Below are positions 17,083 to 30,179 of a stretch of 64,000 nt of DNA, one piece after another. Source of the DNA: Pseudidiomarina insulisalsae (GTDB taxonomy: Bacteria; Pseudomonadota; Gammaproteobacteria; Enterobacterales; Alteromonadaceae); NCBI RefSeq assembly GCF_003987065.1, contig NZ_PIPY01000007.1, forward strand, positions 62,001-126,000, read 5' to 3'. Position numbers and translations under genes: made by a program. The notes beneath the pieces were generated by a model. That model was not told where the DNA came from. It searched no databases and was given only the letters and a program-made list of their open reading frames with translations. Numbering within the stretch: the stretch's first letter is position 1; every line of letters starts with the position of its first letter.

Positions 17083-17799
17083 TTACCACTCGATTTCTTT
17101 TTTCAACTCGCGTGACTGCCAAAAATCCGCTGCTAATGGCGGCGATTTCTGTGCAAATGACCGTAATTGATACAAAAATTGCGCCCGTGGCAGTTGTTTT
17201 AGTCCTAACGAATGCAGGTGTTCATTCGGTACCTGTGCATCAATGAGTTGCCCGCCCGCCTGAAAGTAATGCCGGGCGAAGGTCAGTAGGGCCAGCTTTG
17301 ACGCGTTGGTAACGCGGTGAAACATGCTCTCCCCACAGAAAATGCCCGGTATTGCCACGCCATACATGCCACCGACGAGTTGTCCGTCGCGCCAGATTTC
17401 AATGGAATGGGCATGACCTTCCTCATGCAGCCGCTGATACGCACGCTGCATTTCTTCTGTTATCCAGGTTCCGGCGCCGTCCGCATGGGCCTGCGCGCAA
17501 CCGCGAATGACCTCTGCAAAAGCCTGATTTAAAGTCACCGTCAGTTCAGTGCGGCGGCGAAAACGGCGCATTGAGCGGCTTTCATGAATGCTTTGCGGTG
17601 TAAAAACCGCACGCGGATCAGGACTCCACCAAAGTGGCGGGTCGTCTTCAGTAAACCAGGGAAAAATACCGTTTCGGTATGCATTGAGCAGGCGATCGGT
17701 GCTTAAATCACCACCGATCGCCAGCAAACCGTCAGGTTCTCGCAGCGCCAGTTCCGGCCGGGGAAAATGGTTGTCACGGGCTGCGAGCCGGTAGACCAT
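17083..17799 (-). CDS. aat: Leucyl/phenylalanyl-tRNA-protein transferase
   Basis: The protein has 238 residues, the usual size. It shows the family segments FPRPELALREPDGLLAIGGDL, NGIFPWF and LVGGMYGVAIPGIFCGESMFH. Aat adds Leu or Phe to N-terminal Lys or Arg and so creates N-degrons for ClpS/ClpAP, which are encoded close by. The gene starts 6 bases after the end of trxB on the same strand, so it is probably co-transcribed with trxB. Confidence 0.97.
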   Translation of the reverse strand: MVYRLAARDNHFPRPELALREPDGLLAIGGDLSTDRLLNAYRNGIFPWFTEDDPPLWWSPDPRAVFTPQSIHESRSMRRFRRRTELTVTLNQAFAEVIRGCAQAHADGAGTWITEEMQRAYQRLHEEGHAHSIEIWRDGQLVGGMYGVAIPGIFCGESMFHRVTNASKLALLTFARHYFQAGGQLIDAQVPNEHLHSLGLKQLPRAQFLYQLRSFAQKSPPLAADFWQSRELKKEIEW

Positions 17800-17805
17800 A
17801 AAGAA

Positions 17806-18783
<978 letters not shown>

Positions 18784-18854
18784 TTAATTATTCGATTTGC
18801 AAGTTGCATAGATACATTGGGACTGATTGTATGGATTACAACGGCCGCAAACAA

Positions 18855-18881
18855 GAGACCCGCAACAATTGTGCGGGTCTC
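18855..18881 (-). terminator. Probable terminator downstream of ald
   Basis: A perfect 10-base-pair stem (GAGACCCGCA with TGCGGGTCTC) has a 7-base loop. On the minus strand it is followed by the moderately T-rich CTTGTTT. It separates ald from trxB. Confidence 0.65.
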
Positions 18882-18902
18882 AAAGGGGAGGAAAGTGTAA
18901 AC

Positions 18903-20030
18903 TTAGCTGCGAATTGCTTCGATTGGGTCGAGATAATCAAGACCCAGCTTTTCACCTAAGTCATCATGCACTGCTTTGTAAGTGATCTTACCTTTGTGCA
19001 TGTTCAGGCCGTTACGCAGGTGCTCGTTGTTTTCCATCGCTTTTAGGCCTTGATTCGCCAATGCCAGACCGAATGGTAAGGTCGCATTGTTCAGCGCGAT
19101 GGTAGAGGTACGGGCAACACCACCTGGCATGTTCGCAACACAGTAATGCACAATGTCTTCAACCACATAGGTTGGTTCCTGGTGCGTGGTTGCTTTTGAC
19201 GTTTCAAAACAACCGCCCTGATCGATGGCGACGTCAACCACCACAGAGCCTGGCTTCATGTTCTTCAGGTGTTCGCGGGTCAGCAGCTTCGGTGCAGCAG
19301 CGCCCGGGATCAGTACCGCGCCGATCACCAGATCAGCTTCACGGGAGAACTTGTCTACCGCATCAACGGTCGAGTAGATGGTTTTCACGCGGCCGGCGAA
19401 AATGTCATCCAGTTGACGCAAGCGCGGCAGTGAGCGATCTAAAATAGTGACGTCAGCACCCATGCCCACCGCCATCTTAGCGGCCTGGGTTCCGACCACG
19501 CCGCCGCCAATCACCAGTACTTTACCTGGCTCAACGCCTGGTACGCCGCCAAGCAGTACGCCGCTGCCGCCGTTGGCTTTCTCAAGATTGTGCGCGCCAG
19601 CCTGAATCGACATACGGCCAGCAACTTCGCTCATTGGCGCCAACAATGGCAAACCGCCGTTACGGTCAGTGACCGTCTCGTAAGCGATAGCGGACACGCC
19701 AGCTTTGGCCAGCAGGTCAGTTTGCGTTGGATCCGGTGCCAGGTGCAGATAGGTGTACAGAATCTGGCCTTCACGTAACTGTACGCACTCGTTTGGCTGT
19801 GGCTCTTTGACCTTGATGATCATCTCAGCTTTGGCAAAAATCTCAGCTGGATCATCAACAATCGTCGCGCCGGCCAGTTCGTAATCTTCGTTGGTAAAAC
19901 CGATGGCCGCGCCACCGTTATTTTCAACCATCACATCATGACCGTGGGCAACATATTCACGTACTGCTGCCGGAGTTAGGCCGATACGATATTCATGGTT
20001 TTTTATTTCTTTAGGTACACCAATTAGCAT
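18903..20030 (-). CDS. ald: Alanine dehydrogenase
   Basis: The protein has 375 residues, full length. It has the N-terminal [20 protein letters not shown], the catalytic-region KVKEPQPNE and TYLHLAPDP, and the NAD-binding glycine motif [15 protein letters not shown] near residues 173-187. It converts L-alanine to pyruvate and ammonia using NAD, or the reverse. It lies between trxB and a divergent lrp. In other bacteria ald is often controlled by an Lrp-type regulator, so regulation by the adjacent gene is likely. A TATAAT sequence on the coding strand (20087-20082) is a candidate -10 box. Confidence 0.97.
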   Translation of the reverse strand: MLIGVPKEIKNHEYRIGLTPAAVREYVAHGHDVMVENNGGAAIGFTNEDYELAGATIVDDPAEIFAKAEMIIKVKEPQPNECVQLREGQILYTYLHLAPDPTQTDLLAKAGVSAIAYETVTDRNGGLPLLAPMSEVAGRMSIQAGAHNLEKANGGSGVLLGGVPGVEPGKVLVIGGGVVGTQAAKMAVGMGADVTILDRSLPRLRQLDDIFAGRVKTIYSTVDAVDKFSREADLVIGAVLIPGAAAPKLLTREHLKNMKPGSVVVDVAIDQGGCFETSKATTHQEPTYVVEDIVHYCVANMPGGVARTSTIALNNATLPFGLALANQGLKAMENNEHLRNGLNMHKGKITYKAVHDDLGEKLGLDYLDPIEAIRS

Positions 20031-20119
20031 GACTTTGATCCCGTTAAGGTTGTCGGTTTTACAGAATGATTTAAGGCGAGCATTATAGGCGAAACCCCAG
20101 CCTTGTTTCGTACTTTTTT

Positions 20120-20141
20120 TATACCTCTATACCGTTTATAC
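20120..20141. promoter_or_regulatory. Three TATAC direct repeats in the ald-lrp gap
   Basis: TATAC occurs at 20120-20124, 20128-20132 and 20137-20141, at steps of 8 and 9 bases, between divergent ald and lrp. The last copy extends to TATACT, which could serve as the lrp -10 box. Lrp binds degenerate AT-rich repeats, so this could be part of an operator. That is an inference. Confidence 0.3.
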
Positions 20142-20174
20142 TACGGCATAAATAACTTTCGACCGTGGAAAAGC

Positions 20175-20666
20175 ATGTTTAACGCCGAAGAACCCGTACG
20201 AATCACTATTGACAGAATTGACCGGAAAATATTAAGGCTATTGCAGGACGAGGGACGCCTGAGTAACGTTGCTTTAGCGCAGCGTGTGGGCCTGAGCGCC
20301 TCGGCCTGTAACGAGCGCGTGCGTAAGCTGGAGCAGGAAGGCATTATTGAAAGTTACCATGCCCGCATTAATCCCAGCAAACTCGGCGCCAACCTGATGG
20401 TGTTCGTTGAAATTACGCTGACCCGGACTTCTTCCGATTCGTTTGCTGAGTTTAGTGAGGCGGTGCGCAAAACGCCAGAAATTCTCGAATGTCACCTGGT
20501 TGCCGGCGACTTCGACTTTCTCATTAAGGCGCGGGTGCCGGACATGCCTTCGTATCGAAAGTTACTGGGAGAAACCTTGTTAACGATGCCGGGGGTAAAC
20601 GAGTCACGCACTTATGTAGTGATGGAAGAGGTGAAAAACGATAATAAGGTACTGATAAAAGGTTAG
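20175..20666 (+). CDS. lrp: Leucine-responsive regulatory protein (Lrp)
   Basis: The protein has 163 residues, the usual Lrp length. The N-terminal helix-turn-helix is IDRKILRLLQDEGRLSNVALAQRVGLSASACNERVRKLE (about residues 14-52) and the C-terminal ligand-binding RAM domain includes VAGDFDFLIKARVPDMPSYR. ATG 20175 is chosen; the frame extends upstream, but those residues are not Lrp-like. Lrp is a global regulator of amino acid metabolism. It lies between ald and ftsK; in E. coli lrp also precedes ftsK and is divergent from trxB. Confidence 0.97.
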   Translation: MFNAEEPVRITIDRIDRKILRLLQDEGRLSNVALAQRVGLSASACNERVRKLEQEGIIESYHARINPSKLGANLMVFVEITLTRTSSDSFAEFSEAVRKTPEILECHLVAGDFDFLIKARVPDMPSYRKLLGETLLTMPGVNESRTYVVMEEVKNDNKVLIKG

Positions 20667-20809
20667 CAAAGAGGTGGTAAAACAGCTGAATCTCTGCCGC
20701 TGACACGCTACACTAAGCAATAAACGTCGCGCCAAATAACAATAACGACGCTAACAGGGAATGAACGAACGATGACGACCGTGCCACACTATCTTTTTCC
20801 GGGTGCTCT

Positions 20810-23245
20810 ATGAGTGGTGCCCAACGCGTACTTGAAGTAGGCCTGATTCTCTGTGGGGCCTTTGCTATTTTCTTATTTCTGGCGCTGGTGAGCTTCAACC
20901 CGGCCGATCCCAGCTGGTCGCAAACCGGCTACGAGGGCACAATTGAGAACGCGGCGGGTGCCATTGGTGCCTGGTTTGCCGACGCGCTGCTGTTTGCGTT
21001 TGGCTTTGTCGCCTATGCCATTCCTTTTGGTCTTGCCGGGTTAGGCTATGTCATGTTTCGGCAGCCCCATCGCTTACTTGAGCTTGACTACTTAGCTCTT
21101 GGGCTGCGCCTGATCGGTTTAATTCTGACCTTGGTCGGCGCTTCTGCGCTGGCATCACTGAACTTTTCTGCGCTTTATTCCTTTTCCGCCGGCGGTGTCG
21201 TCGGCGACGTGATCAGTAGTTCTTTATTGCCTTACTTTAATCTGATTGGCACCACGTTACTGTTACTGACTTTTTTGTGTACCGGCCTGACGCTGGTGAC
21301 TGGCATCTCGTGGGTGTGGTTGGCTGACAAGCTGGGCGAGTGGACAATTCAGGGAACGCAGTGGCTGTATCATGGTGCGCAGAAGCAAATCAATAAGTGG
21401 CGCAGCAGCGATCATGACAGCACACCCACTGCCAGTGAACGTCGGAAAAAACGGCGCAAGCTAAAGGCATTACCAGCGGACGAAGCGCCGCAACGGCATG
21501 AACCGGAGCTCGATCTGGACTTAAGTATCAGTACTGATGATATGGATGGGGAACCCGATCTCGGATTATTTGCGGAAGTGGAGCAGAAGGTCGAGCCCGA
21601 TGGCCGTCTTAGTGAAGATGCCGCGCCTGCAAGCCAAAATTCCCGTTTTGCGCGCCCGGCACCGGCTGCGAAATCTGCGCCTGCCACCGAAACCGCGGCA
21701 ACCGCAGATGTGACAGCTGATGAAGACGATAACAGCGTCGCTGCACCGCTTGACCCTTTGCCATCTATTGCCTTACTGGATAAACCGGCACAAACAGGTA
21801 ATCCGCTGACTCCGGCCGAGCTGGACCAGATCAGTCAGACGGTGGAGGCGGTACTGCAGGACTTTGGTGTGGAAGTAAAAGTCGCCAATGTCCAACCAGG
21901 GCCGGTGATTACCCGCTTTGAGCTGGATCTGGCACCGGGCGTGAAAGTTTCCAAGATATCAAACCTTGATAAAGACATTGCCCGTTCATTGTCAGCGATA
22001 TCAGTACGGGTGGTCGAAGTGATCCCGGGTAAATCCTACGTCGGCCTTGAGCTGCCGAATAAGAGTCGGGAAACGGTTTTCTTCAGCGACGTCATTGCTT
22101 GTGACGCTTTCCAGCAAAGCGCGTCGCCACTGACCATGGTCTTAGGGAAAGGTATTTCCGGGCAGCCGGTCATTGTGGATCTGGCGAAGATGCCGCACTT
22201 GCTGGTCGCAGGTACCACAGGGTCAGGTAAGTCGGTGGGCGTGAACGTCATGATACTGAGCCTGCTATATAAGAGCACGCCGGAAGAAGTGCGCCTGATC
22301 ATGATTGACCCGAAAATGCTCGAGTTATCGGTGTATGAGGGCATTCCGCACTTGCTGACCGAGGTAGTGACTGACATGAAAGACGCTGCCAACGCACTGC
22401 GTTGGTGTGTCGGCGAAATGGAGCGCCGCTATAAGCTTATGTCAGCACTTGGAGTACGTAATCTGAAAGGCTATAACGCCAAAGTTGCTGAGGCAAGCGA
22501 TAGCGGTGAGCCCTTGCGTGACCCGCTATGGAAACCGGGTGACTCGATGGACGAGCTGCCACCGCATCTGGAAACGCTGCCCAGCATTGTCGTTGTCATT
22601 GACGAATTTGCCGATATGATGATGATTGTCGGTAAAAAGGTTGAGGAATTAATTGCCCGTATCGCGCAAAAAGCGCGGGCAGCTGGTATTCACCTCATTC
22701 TGGCCACGCAGCGCCCGTCAGTTGATGTTATTACCGGCTTGATTAAAGCTAATATTCCGACCCGTATTGCGTTTCAGGTACAGTCAAAAATTGACTCGCG
22801 AACGATTCTTGATCAGCCCGGCGCAGATCAGCTGCTGGGGCAGGGCGATATGCTGTATTTGCCGCCAGGCAGCGGCGTGCCGACCCGCGTTCACGGCGCT
22901 TTTGTTGATGATCATGAAGTACATGCGGTGGTCGCTGACTGGAAAAAACGTGGTAAGCCAAATTATCTTGATGAAATTCTTAACGGCGACCCGACTGAGG
23001 AAAGTCTGCTGCCGGGCGAGTCGTTAGAGGATGACGATGGTGAAAGCGACCCGCTGTATGATGAGGCCGTCGCCTTTGTCACCGAGACCCAGCGGGTGTC
23101 GGTCTCGAGTGTGCAACGTAAGTTCAGAATTGGTTACAATCGCGCCGCGCGCATTGTTGAACAAATGGAGCACAGCGGTGTCGTTAGTAGTGCGGCAAGC
23201 AACGGTCAACGGGACGTATTAGCGCCGCGCCCACCACGAGATTAA
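20810..23245 (+). CDS. ftsK: DNA translocase FtsK
   Basis: The protein has 811 residues. Four membrane segments lie within residues 1-180 ([12 protein letters not shown] is the conserved N-terminal loop). A short linker of about 130 residues rich in Ala, Pro and Glu follows. The motor domain has Walker [11 protein letters not shown] near residue 467 and Walker [12 protein letters not shown] near 595-605. The C-terminal gamma winged helix ([25 protein letters not shown]) reads KOPS sites. The linker is much shorter than in E. coli FtsK (about 1329 residues). FtsK coordinates division and chromosome-dimer resolution with XerCD. lolA follows after 9 bases. Confidence 0.98.
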   Translation: MSGAQRVLEVGLILCGAFAIFLFLALVSFNPADPSWSQTGYEGTIENAAGAIGAWFADALLFAFGFVAYAIPFGLAGLGYVMFRQPHRLLELDYLALGLRLIGLILTLVGASALASLNFSALYSFSAGGVVGDVISSSLLPYFNLIGTTLLLLTFLCTGLTLVTGISWVWLADKLGEWTIQGTQWLYHGAQKQINKWRSSDHDSTPTASERRKKRRKLKALPADEAPQRHEPELDLDLSISTDDMDGEPDLGLFAEVEQKVEPDGRLSEDAAPASQNSRFARPAPAAKSAPATETAATADVTADEDDNSVAAPLDPLPSIALLDKPAQTGNPLTPAELDQISQTVEAVLQDFGVEVKVANVQPGPVITRFELDLAPGVKVSKISNLDKDIARSLSAISVRVVEVIPGKSYVGLELPNKSRETVFFSDVIACDAFQQSASPLTMVLGKGISGQPVIVDLAKMPHLLVAGTTGSGKSVGVNVMILSLLYKSTPEEVRLIMIDPKMLELSVYEGIPHLLTEVVTDMKDAANALRWCVGEMERRYKLMSALGVRNLKGYNAKVAEASDSGEPLRDPLWKPGDSMDELPPHLETLPSIVVVIDEFADMMMIVGKKVEELIARIAQKARAAGIHLILATQRPSVDVITGLIKANIPTRIAFQVQSKIDSRTILDQPGADQLLGQGDMLYLPPGSGVPTRVHGAFVDDHEVHAVVADWKKRGKPNYLDEILNGDPTEESLLPGESLEDDDGESDPLYDEAVAFVTETQRVSVSSVQRKFRIGYNRAARIVEQMEHSGVVSSAASNGQRDVLAPRPPRD

Positions 23246-23254
23246 GGATGTTGT

Positions 23255-23914
23255 ATGAAGTTGATAATTGCCGGCCTGATGCTGTTTGCGAGTGCAGGCA
23301 CGCTGGCCCAAAGCTCTACAGAGTTGTCGCAGCCGCACAGCAGTGACGCCAAACGCCAGTTACAGGCGCAACTGGCGCCAATTAGTACCCTGCAGGCTAA
23401 CTTTCAGCAGCAGGTCATGGATGCTGAAGGCGAGCTCATTCAGGAGCTTCAGGGTGAGCTTGCCCTGGCACGCCCGAATAAATTCTACTGGCAAAGTGAT
23501 GCCCCCGATGAACTGATTTTGGTCGCCGACGGACAGTCGGTGTATTACTACGACCCCTTTGTTGAGCAAGTTACGATTTCGTCGCAAAGCAATGCCAGCG
23601 CGCAAAGTCCGTTTTTGTTGCTACTTGACGCTGAAGCCAGCGCCTGGGCGGAGTATGAGGTGAGTGCCGAGGGTTTGAGCTACCAGCTTGAGCCGCTAAC
23701 GGGTAGCGCTCAGCAACAAAGTCTGCAAGTGAATTTTCGCGCGCAGGAAGAGGGTGATGCTGAGCTGGCAGAGCTGATTCTGGACGATGGTCAGGGCCAG
23801 GTGACCCGTATTGAGCTGCACGATGTTACCGTCAATGCGGCCTTACCCTACACGACCTTTAGGTTTGAAATTCCGGAGCATGCTGTGGTCGATGATCAGC
23901 GTGAGCAACCCTAG
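23255..23914 (+). CDS. lolA: Outer-membrane lipoprotein carrier protein LolA
   Basis: The protein has 219 residues with a signal peptide ([18 protein letters not shown], cleavage near residue 18). The LolA features [20 protein letters not shown] and [20 protein letters not shown] follow. It carries lipoproteins across the periplasm from LolCDE to LolB. It lies between ftsK and rarA, the conserved order ftsK-lolA-rarA, with 8 or 9 bases on each side, so the genes form an operon. Confidence 0.96.
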   Translation: MKLIIAGLMLFASAGTLAQSSTELSQPHSSDAKRQLQAQLAPISTLQANFQQQVMDAEGELIQELQGELALARPNKFYWQSDAPDELILVADGQSVYYYDPFVEQVTISSQSNASAQSPFLLLLDAEASAWAEYEVSAEGLSYQLEPLTGSAQQQSLQVNFRAQEEGDAELAELILDDGQGQVTRIELHDVTVNAALPYTTFRFEIPEHAVVDDQREQP

Positions 23915-23922
23915 GGGGGCAT

Positions 23923-25243
23923 GTGGCCAACCAGAGTTTTGATTTCAGTCCTGATTTTCGGCCACTGGCGGCGCGCATGCGACCGCAGACCCTAGATACT
24001 TATGTCGGCCAGGAGCACCTGCTTGGGCCTGGCAAACCTCTGCGTGAGGCAATAAAAAAAGGCCAGCTCCACTCGATGATTTTGTGGGGACCACCGGGCA
24101 CCGGCAAAACCACCCTCGCTGAAATTATCGCGCAGTCGGGCGCTGCAGCGTTAGAGCGGGTAAGCGCGGTCACCTCAGGGGTAAAAGAAATACGTGCCGC
24201 CATCGCAAATGCCAAGGCGAATCAGCAACAGGGCCGCCGCACCTTACTCTTTGTCGACGAGGTGCATCGCTTTAATAAAAGCCAGCAGGATGCCTTTTTG
24301 CCACATATTGAAGATGGCACGGTTATTTTTGTTGGCGCGACTACTGAAAATCCGGCCTTTGAGTTAAATGGCGCCTTACTTTCCAGAGCGCGGGTTTATC
24401 GTCTGAAAACGATTGAAGACGATGCGATTGCCAACTTACTTAAAACCGCTTTAGCCGATTCAGAGCTGGGGCTGGGGCAGCGTGAGCTGGACATTTCCGA
24501 CGATGCACTGGACTACCTGGTGCATGCTGCCGCAGGCGATGCCCGTCGCGCCCTGAATTACTTAGAGATCAGCACCGACAGTATTGCCGACGGCGCACGA
24601 CTTGAACGCGAGACAGTTGTCGCTGCCATTGGCGGGCGTCAGGCCGGTTACGATAAGCAAGGCGATATTTATTATGATTTACTCTCGGCATTGCACAAAT
24701 CCGTGCGAGGCTCATCGGCGGATGGCGCACTGTACTGGTACGCACGTATTTTGCATGGTGGCGGCGACCCGTTAATTGTCGCGCGCCGGTTGTTAGCGAT
24801 TGCCTCAGAAGATATTGGTAATGCTGATCCACGTGCCTTGCAGCTGGCATTAAATGCCTGGGATACCTTTCACCGGGTGGGGCCTGCTGAAGGGGAACGT
24901 GCCATTGCTCAGGCGTTGGTTTATTGTGCCCTGGCAGCAAAAAGTAACGCTGTTTACCAGGCATTCAATGCAGCAAAACGCCTGGCCGCCGAGCATCCCG
25001 ACCTGCCGGTGCCGCACCACCTGCGTAACGCGCCGACAAAGATCCATAAGCAGGAAGGCTTTGGCGCCGATTATCGCTACGCCCATAACTACCCGCATGC
25101 ATATGTGGCGGGCGAGCGCTACCTGCCCGAAAGCATCGCGCAAAGCAGCTTGTACGAGCCCAGCGAACGTGGGCTGGAGCTGCAGCTGAAGAAAAAATTG
25201 CAGTGGCTGCAACAACAAGACGAACAGAGTCAGTGGCAACGCG

Positions 25244-25260
<17 letters not shown>
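23923..25260 (+). CDS. rarA: Replication-associated recombination protein RarA (MgsA), AAA+ ATPase
   Basis: The protein has 445 residues. The AAA+ module has Walker [10 protein letters not shown] near residues 55-63, Walker [11 protein letters not shown] near 102-111 and sensor 1 in [12 protein letters not shown]. The C-terminal tetramerisation region includes [18 protein letters not shown] and [11 protein letters not shown]. The start is GTG with AGGGGG just upstream. RarA acts at stalled forks with RecA and SSB. The 3' end overlaps crcB by 17 bases. Confidence 0.97.
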
Positions 25261-26936
<1,676 letters not shown>

Positions 26937-26940
26937 CTGC

Positions 26941-27270
26941 TCAGATACACTTTGCTGGTTTTGGCAGGCCCGCTATACGCGTGGCCTGTTTTGCCGGGCC
27001 TTTTGGGAATAATTTATAAAGATAGCGGCTGTTCGCTTTATCCGGCCCTAAACGTTGACCGATGGCTTTCACCAGCACGCGCATGGCAGGGCTGGTATCA
27101 AATTCCTGGTAAAAATCGCGCACGAACAGCACGACTTCCCAGTGTGCATCGGTCATTTCTATCCCTTCAAGACCGGCAATATAAACCGCCAGCTCCGGCG
27201 ACCACTCGGCAAAATTTGCCAGGTACTCGTGCTTATCGGTGGCGTACTGACGCCCGTTAAACTCAAACAT
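26941..27270 (-). CDS. tusE: Sulfur relay protein TusE (DsrC family)
   Basis: The protein has 109 residues. It shows the DsrC/TusE core ([55 protein letters not shown]) and the essential penultimate Cys (KCI at the C-terminus). TusE accepts sulfur from TusBCD and passes it to MnmA for 2-thiouridine synthesis in tRNA. ATG 27270 matches the E. coli start (MxFxGxx); a GTG at 27279 is the alternative. The gene overlaps tusB by 8 bases and forms one unit with tusDCB. Confidence 0.96.
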   Translation of the reverse strand: MFEFNGRQYATDKHEYLANFAEWSPELAVYIAGLEGIEMTDAHWEVVLFVRDFYQEFDTSPAMRVLVKAIGQRLGPDKANSRYLYKLFPKGPAKQATRIAGLPKPAKCI

Positions 27271-27604
27271 CAGGATCACCCAAATAAAGTACCGGCTGCG
27301 ACTCCAGCGTCAGCTCAACCCAGCTGGCATCATTGAGTTGCATAACATAAGCCGGAAGCTCCTCAACTGCTTCGCCATATAGCTTTAATTCCGTCACTAA
27401 TACGTACGCCGGGTATGAGAAGCTGGCAAGCACATCGGGCTGCCGTAGTACCTTTTCCAGCGCTGCCTCAGTGAGAATAACAGTAACATCCTGCTGCCCG
27501 GCAGCACTCGCCAGCAACTCTTTATCACGTTCATTAAGCGGCCAGTCGCGCAAGTAAAAGAGGGCGCGCTCAGCCTTGGTAAGATTCAGTGCAGACGTCA
27601 TCAT
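27263..27604 (-). CDS. tusB: TusB/DsrH-like sulfur relay protein
   Basis: The protein has 113 residues in the TusB position of tusD-tusC-tusB-tusE. A DsrH-like pattern is visible ([19 protein letters not shown], then [12 protein letters not shown]), but similarity to E. coli TusB is weak and the N-terminus is longer. It contains no cysteine, as expected, since sulfur transfer uses TusD and TusE. Its role as a structural subunit of the TusBCD hexamer is inferred mainly from position. Two ATG codons in a row begin the gene; the first is used. Confidence 0.8.
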   Translation of the reverse strand: MMTSALNLTKAERALFYLRDWPLNERDKELLASAAGQQDVTVILTEAALEKVLRQPDVLASFSYPAYVLVTELKLYGEAVEELPAYVMQLNDASWVELTLESQPVLYLGDPDV

Positions 27605-27610
27605 CAGCCC

Positions 27611-27943
27611 TTAAAACCGTAAAACCTTGCCGGCTGCAGCAAGTAATTCAGTGAGTTCTTCGCTACTAATAGCGCGCACATCGGCAACCCAGTGACCGGC
27701 TTCTACATCATTAGTAACGACCAGTGGCGCAGGACATTCGTATAGGTCGAGCAGGGCGTAGCGCTTTTGCAATGAGCGACCGTCACGCTGGGCGTCGGCA
27801 CCGGTTTGCAGATGGCGCAGTGCGTCACCCAGTAAAATGAGCTGTGGATTCAACTCCATCGTTGCCAGTGCCAGGTACATGTCCTGACCGTGCCAGCTTG
27901 AGGGATGATCGGGCGCCTGAGTTTGAATAATGTAAATACTCAT
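27611..27943 (-). CDS. tusC: TusC/DsrF-like sulfur relay protein
   Basis: The protein has 110 residues with the DsrE/DsrF fold pattern. An N-terminal strand and a loop of SSWHGQDMYLALATMEL type are followed by LILLGDALRHLQTG, and the protein ends in GKVLRF, as TusC proteins typically do (ILRF). It is a subunit of the TusBCD complex that relays sulfur from TusA to TusE. The start shares one base with the tusD stop (TGATG), indicating coupled translation. Confidence 0.88.
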   Translation of the reverse strand: MSIYIIQTQAPDHPSSWHGQDMYLALATMELNPQLILLGDALRHLQTGADAQRDGRSLQKRYALLDLYECPAPLVVTNDVEAGHWVADVRAISSEELTELLAAAGKVLRF

Positions 27944-28290
27944 CAGAACTGCAACACCCGCTCTGCCTGCGCCGCCGCCATACTAAATTCGGTAAGGCCA
28001 CCCAGCGCAAAACCTGAATGAAGTGCCTCGGCGCTTAATTGGAAATCCTGCTCGACCACAGTCGCGCAAAGAATGAGAGGGAAGCCGTGTTGCTCGCCCA
28101 GACGCAACCAGTCAGCGGCGACCGGTGCCACCTGTCCCGACTGTAAGCGCCCGTGTAATACACCAGACTGATAGAAAAACACCTGGCGGATGCGATGCCC
28201 CAATGCAAGCGCAGCCTGCGCGTAGTGATACGCTAACAGGCTGCGAGAGTGTTCTGGTGCGCTATGCACCGAAAGAACAATATCAGTCAC
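27943..28290 (-). CDS. tusD: Sulfur transferase subunit TusD (DsrE-like)
   Basis: The protein has about 115 residues. It shows the TusD pattern: an N-terminal strand and SAPEHSRSLLAYHYAQAALALGH, then RQVFFYQSGV. The putative active Cys is in HGFPLILCATVV, and the end AERVLQF is typical. The catalytic Cys position agrees with E. coli Cys78. A GTG at 28290 is chosen because the conserved N-terminus begins there and GAAG lies upstream. Longer starts (GTG 28308, TTG 28311) would overlap the yccA-like gene. Together with TusC, TusB and TusE it forms the thiolation relay for tRNA wobble uridine. Confidence 0.9.
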   Translation of the reverse strand: MTDIVLSVHSAPEHSRSLLAYHYAQAALALGHRIRQVFFYQSGVLHGRLQSGQVAPVAADWLRLGEQHGFPLILCATVVEQDFQLSAEALHSGFALGGLTEFSMAAAQAERVLQF

Positions 28291-28294
28291 AATT

Positions 28295-28969
28295 TTATTC
28301 TTCGCCACCAAAGGCCATCAACAGGTTCAGCAGGCTGACGAAAATATTGTAAATAGAAACGTATAGGGTCACGGTCGCTAAAACATAGTTACGCTCGCCG
28401 CCGTGAATAATCGCGCTGGTCTGCATTAAAATAGCACCTGCTGAGAACAGGATAAACAAACCAGATAATGCCAGACTCAGTGCCTGCATATTCAGGAAGA
28501 TGTTGGCAATAAAGAGGGCAATCAGCACCACAAAACCAGCCATCATCATGCCACCTAAGAAAGACATGTCTTTTTTGGTGGTCAGCACATAGGCAGACAA
28601 AGCAAAGAAAATCAGCGCGGTGCCACCTAAGGCCATCATGATGATTTCAGAACCCTGCGGGCCAATGGCGTTAATCATTCCAAGAATAGGTCCAAGGGTG
28701 TAGCCCATGAAACCGGTCAAAGCAAAGACCGATACCAAACCCATAGCGCTGTTTGCTGTTTTATGAACTAAAAACAGCAGGCCGTAAAAACCTACCAGCG
28801 TGATAATGAGGCCTGGGTGCGGCAAATTCATGCTTGCCGACAAGAACGCGGTGAAAGCACTAAATGCCAGCGTTAAACCAAGCAACATATAAGTGTTGCG
28901 TAATACTTTGTTGGTTTGCAGAACCGACTCGCTGTGTTGCGAGCTCGAGACGTGAACTTGATTGTTCAT
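28295..28969 (-). CDS. Bax inhibitor-1/YccA family membrane protein
   Basis: The protein has 224 residues and about seven membrane segments. The N-terminus carries the BI-1 pattern [23 protein letters not shown], and the C-terminal segment [21 protein letters not shown] resembles YccA and YbhL. E. coli YccA modulates the FtsH protease. BI-1 proteins are also reported as proton or calcium leak channels. In E. coli yccA is next to tusE, and here the gene heads the tusDCBE unit, so the neighbourhood is conserved. Confidence 0.93.
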   Translation of the reverse strand: MNNQVHVSSSQHSESVLQTNKVLRNTYMLLGLTLAFSAFTAFLSASMNLPHPGLIITLVGFYGLLFLVHKTANSAMGLVSVFALTGFMGYTLGPILGMINAIGPQGSEIIMMALGGTALIFFALSAYVLTTKKDMSFLGGMMMAGFVVLIALFIANIFLNMQALSLALSGLFILFSAGAILMQTSAIIHGGERNYVLATVTLYVSIYNIFVSLLNLLMAFGGEE

Positions 28970-29101
28970 GGACTTCTCCGTTATTTAACAAACAGCCTCA
29001 GTGTATCCCAAAAGTGGGGGTAACAGGCAATGCTTTCAAGTTATTTTTCTTACTGATTGTATAAAATGACAGCAAACGAACCCAATGATTCAAATTTTTG
29101 C

Positions 29102-29130
29102 TTTACAAGCTGAATCAGGCTCTTTATCAT
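29102..29130 (+). promoter_or_regulatory. Promoter of tRNA-Ser
   Basis: TTTACA (29102-29107) and TATCAT (29125-29130) are separated by 17 bases. The tRNA begins 37 bases after the -10 box, so a leader of about 30 bases is processed off. Confidence 0.5.
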
Positions 29131-29166
29131 TCGCTTCGTCTTGAGGCACACAACGCCACAGACAAC

Positions 29167-29259
<93 letters not shown>

Positions 29260-29266
29260 ATTCCCG

Positions 29267-29297
29267 AAAGCCCGCTGGTTCGCCAGCGGGCTTTTTT
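29267..29297 (+). terminator. Rho-independent terminator after tRNA-Ser
   Basis: A 12-base-pair stem (AAAGCCCGCTGG with CCAGCGGGCTTT) has a TTCG tetraloop and is followed directly by further T residues. Confidence 0.95.
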
Positions 29298-29381
29298 CTT
29301 GCCTCTTTAACATCTGGTCGTACCTGTTTATACTGCTGGTCAGTAATATTTCACTCCGCGGGAAAAAAACTAAGAGGATCA

Positions 29382-30179
29382 ATGGGCATGGAAAGTTTTC
29401 ATCAGATCTTGGCACAAATTTCATCTGCCGCAGAGCAGAGTATCGAGTTACCAGACGGCTGGGGGCAAGGTCGCGCCCTGTTCGGTGGTTTAACCGCCGC
29501 CATTGCCTGGCAACACGCGGTAGCAGGTGCGGCTAAGGGACAACAATTACGCGCCATGACAGTCTCTTTCGTGGCACCTCTGTTAAGCGGGCAGGCGCAG
29601 TTGCAACGGCGGGTGTTACGACAGGGGAAGAATGTGACCCAGATCGCTGTTGATATCGTGCAAAACGACGAAGTGGCCCTGGCCGCGCTGGTCACTTACG
29701 GTAGCCCACGCAACTCCAGTGTTAAGATCACGGAAACGCCCGAACCGCCGGGCAAATTGCCCGAGCAAGGTATGCCTTTTCCAGACGTGCAGGGCGTTCC
29801 TGAGTTTACCCGCGCTTTTGATTATCGGGTCACCGTCGGTGGTTTACCCTTTAGCGGTGTCAAAAGTCGGGAATTTGGTGGCTATATGCGCTTTTCTGAA
29901 CTGGACGAGACCATCAGTACTGGCTCGATCCTCGGCCTGGTGGATGCCTGGCCGCCCGCGCTGTTGCCACATCTTACTGAACTCGCTCCGGCGAGTTCGC
30001 TGACCTGGACGATTGAGTTTCCAACCCATTTACCTGAGTGTTCGACCCATGACTGGTGGCACTATGTCGCCACTATTGATTATGCTGCCGACGGTTATGG
30101 TCATACCCATGCCCACATCTGGGACAAAGCTGGCAAGTTGGTGGCAATAAGTCGTCAGACGGTAACGGTTTTTGCCTGA
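29382..30179 (+). CDS. Acyl-CoA thioesterase-type protein (double hotdog)
   Basis: The protein has 265 residues. The N-terminal half contains the TesB-like pattern WGQGRALFGGLTAAIAWQHA (residues 27-46) and RAMTVSFVAPLLSGQAQLQRRVLRQGKNVTQI. The C-terminal half repeats the fold (GGYMRFSE, WTIEFPTHLP, AHIWDKAGKLVAISRQTV). This matches two tandem hotdog domains as in TesB-like acyl-CoA thioesterases. It probably hydrolyses acyl-CoA in the cytoplasm; chain length is unknown. ATG 29382 or 29388 are both possible after AGAGGA. The open frame runs upstream into tRNA-Ser and that part is not coding. Confidence 0.85.
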   Translation: MGMESFHQILAQISSAAEQSIELPDGWGQGRALFGGLTAAIAWQHAVAGAAKGQQLRAMTVSFVAPLLSGQAQLQRRVLRQGKNVTQIAVDIVQNDEVALAALVTYGSPRNSSVKITETPEPPGKLPEQGMPFPDVQGVPEFTRAFDYRVTVGGLPFSGVKSREFGGYMRFSELDETISTGSILGLVDAWPPALLPHLTELAPASSLTWTIEFPTHLPECSTHDWWHYVATIDYAADGYGHTHAHIWDKAGKLVAISRQTVTVFA

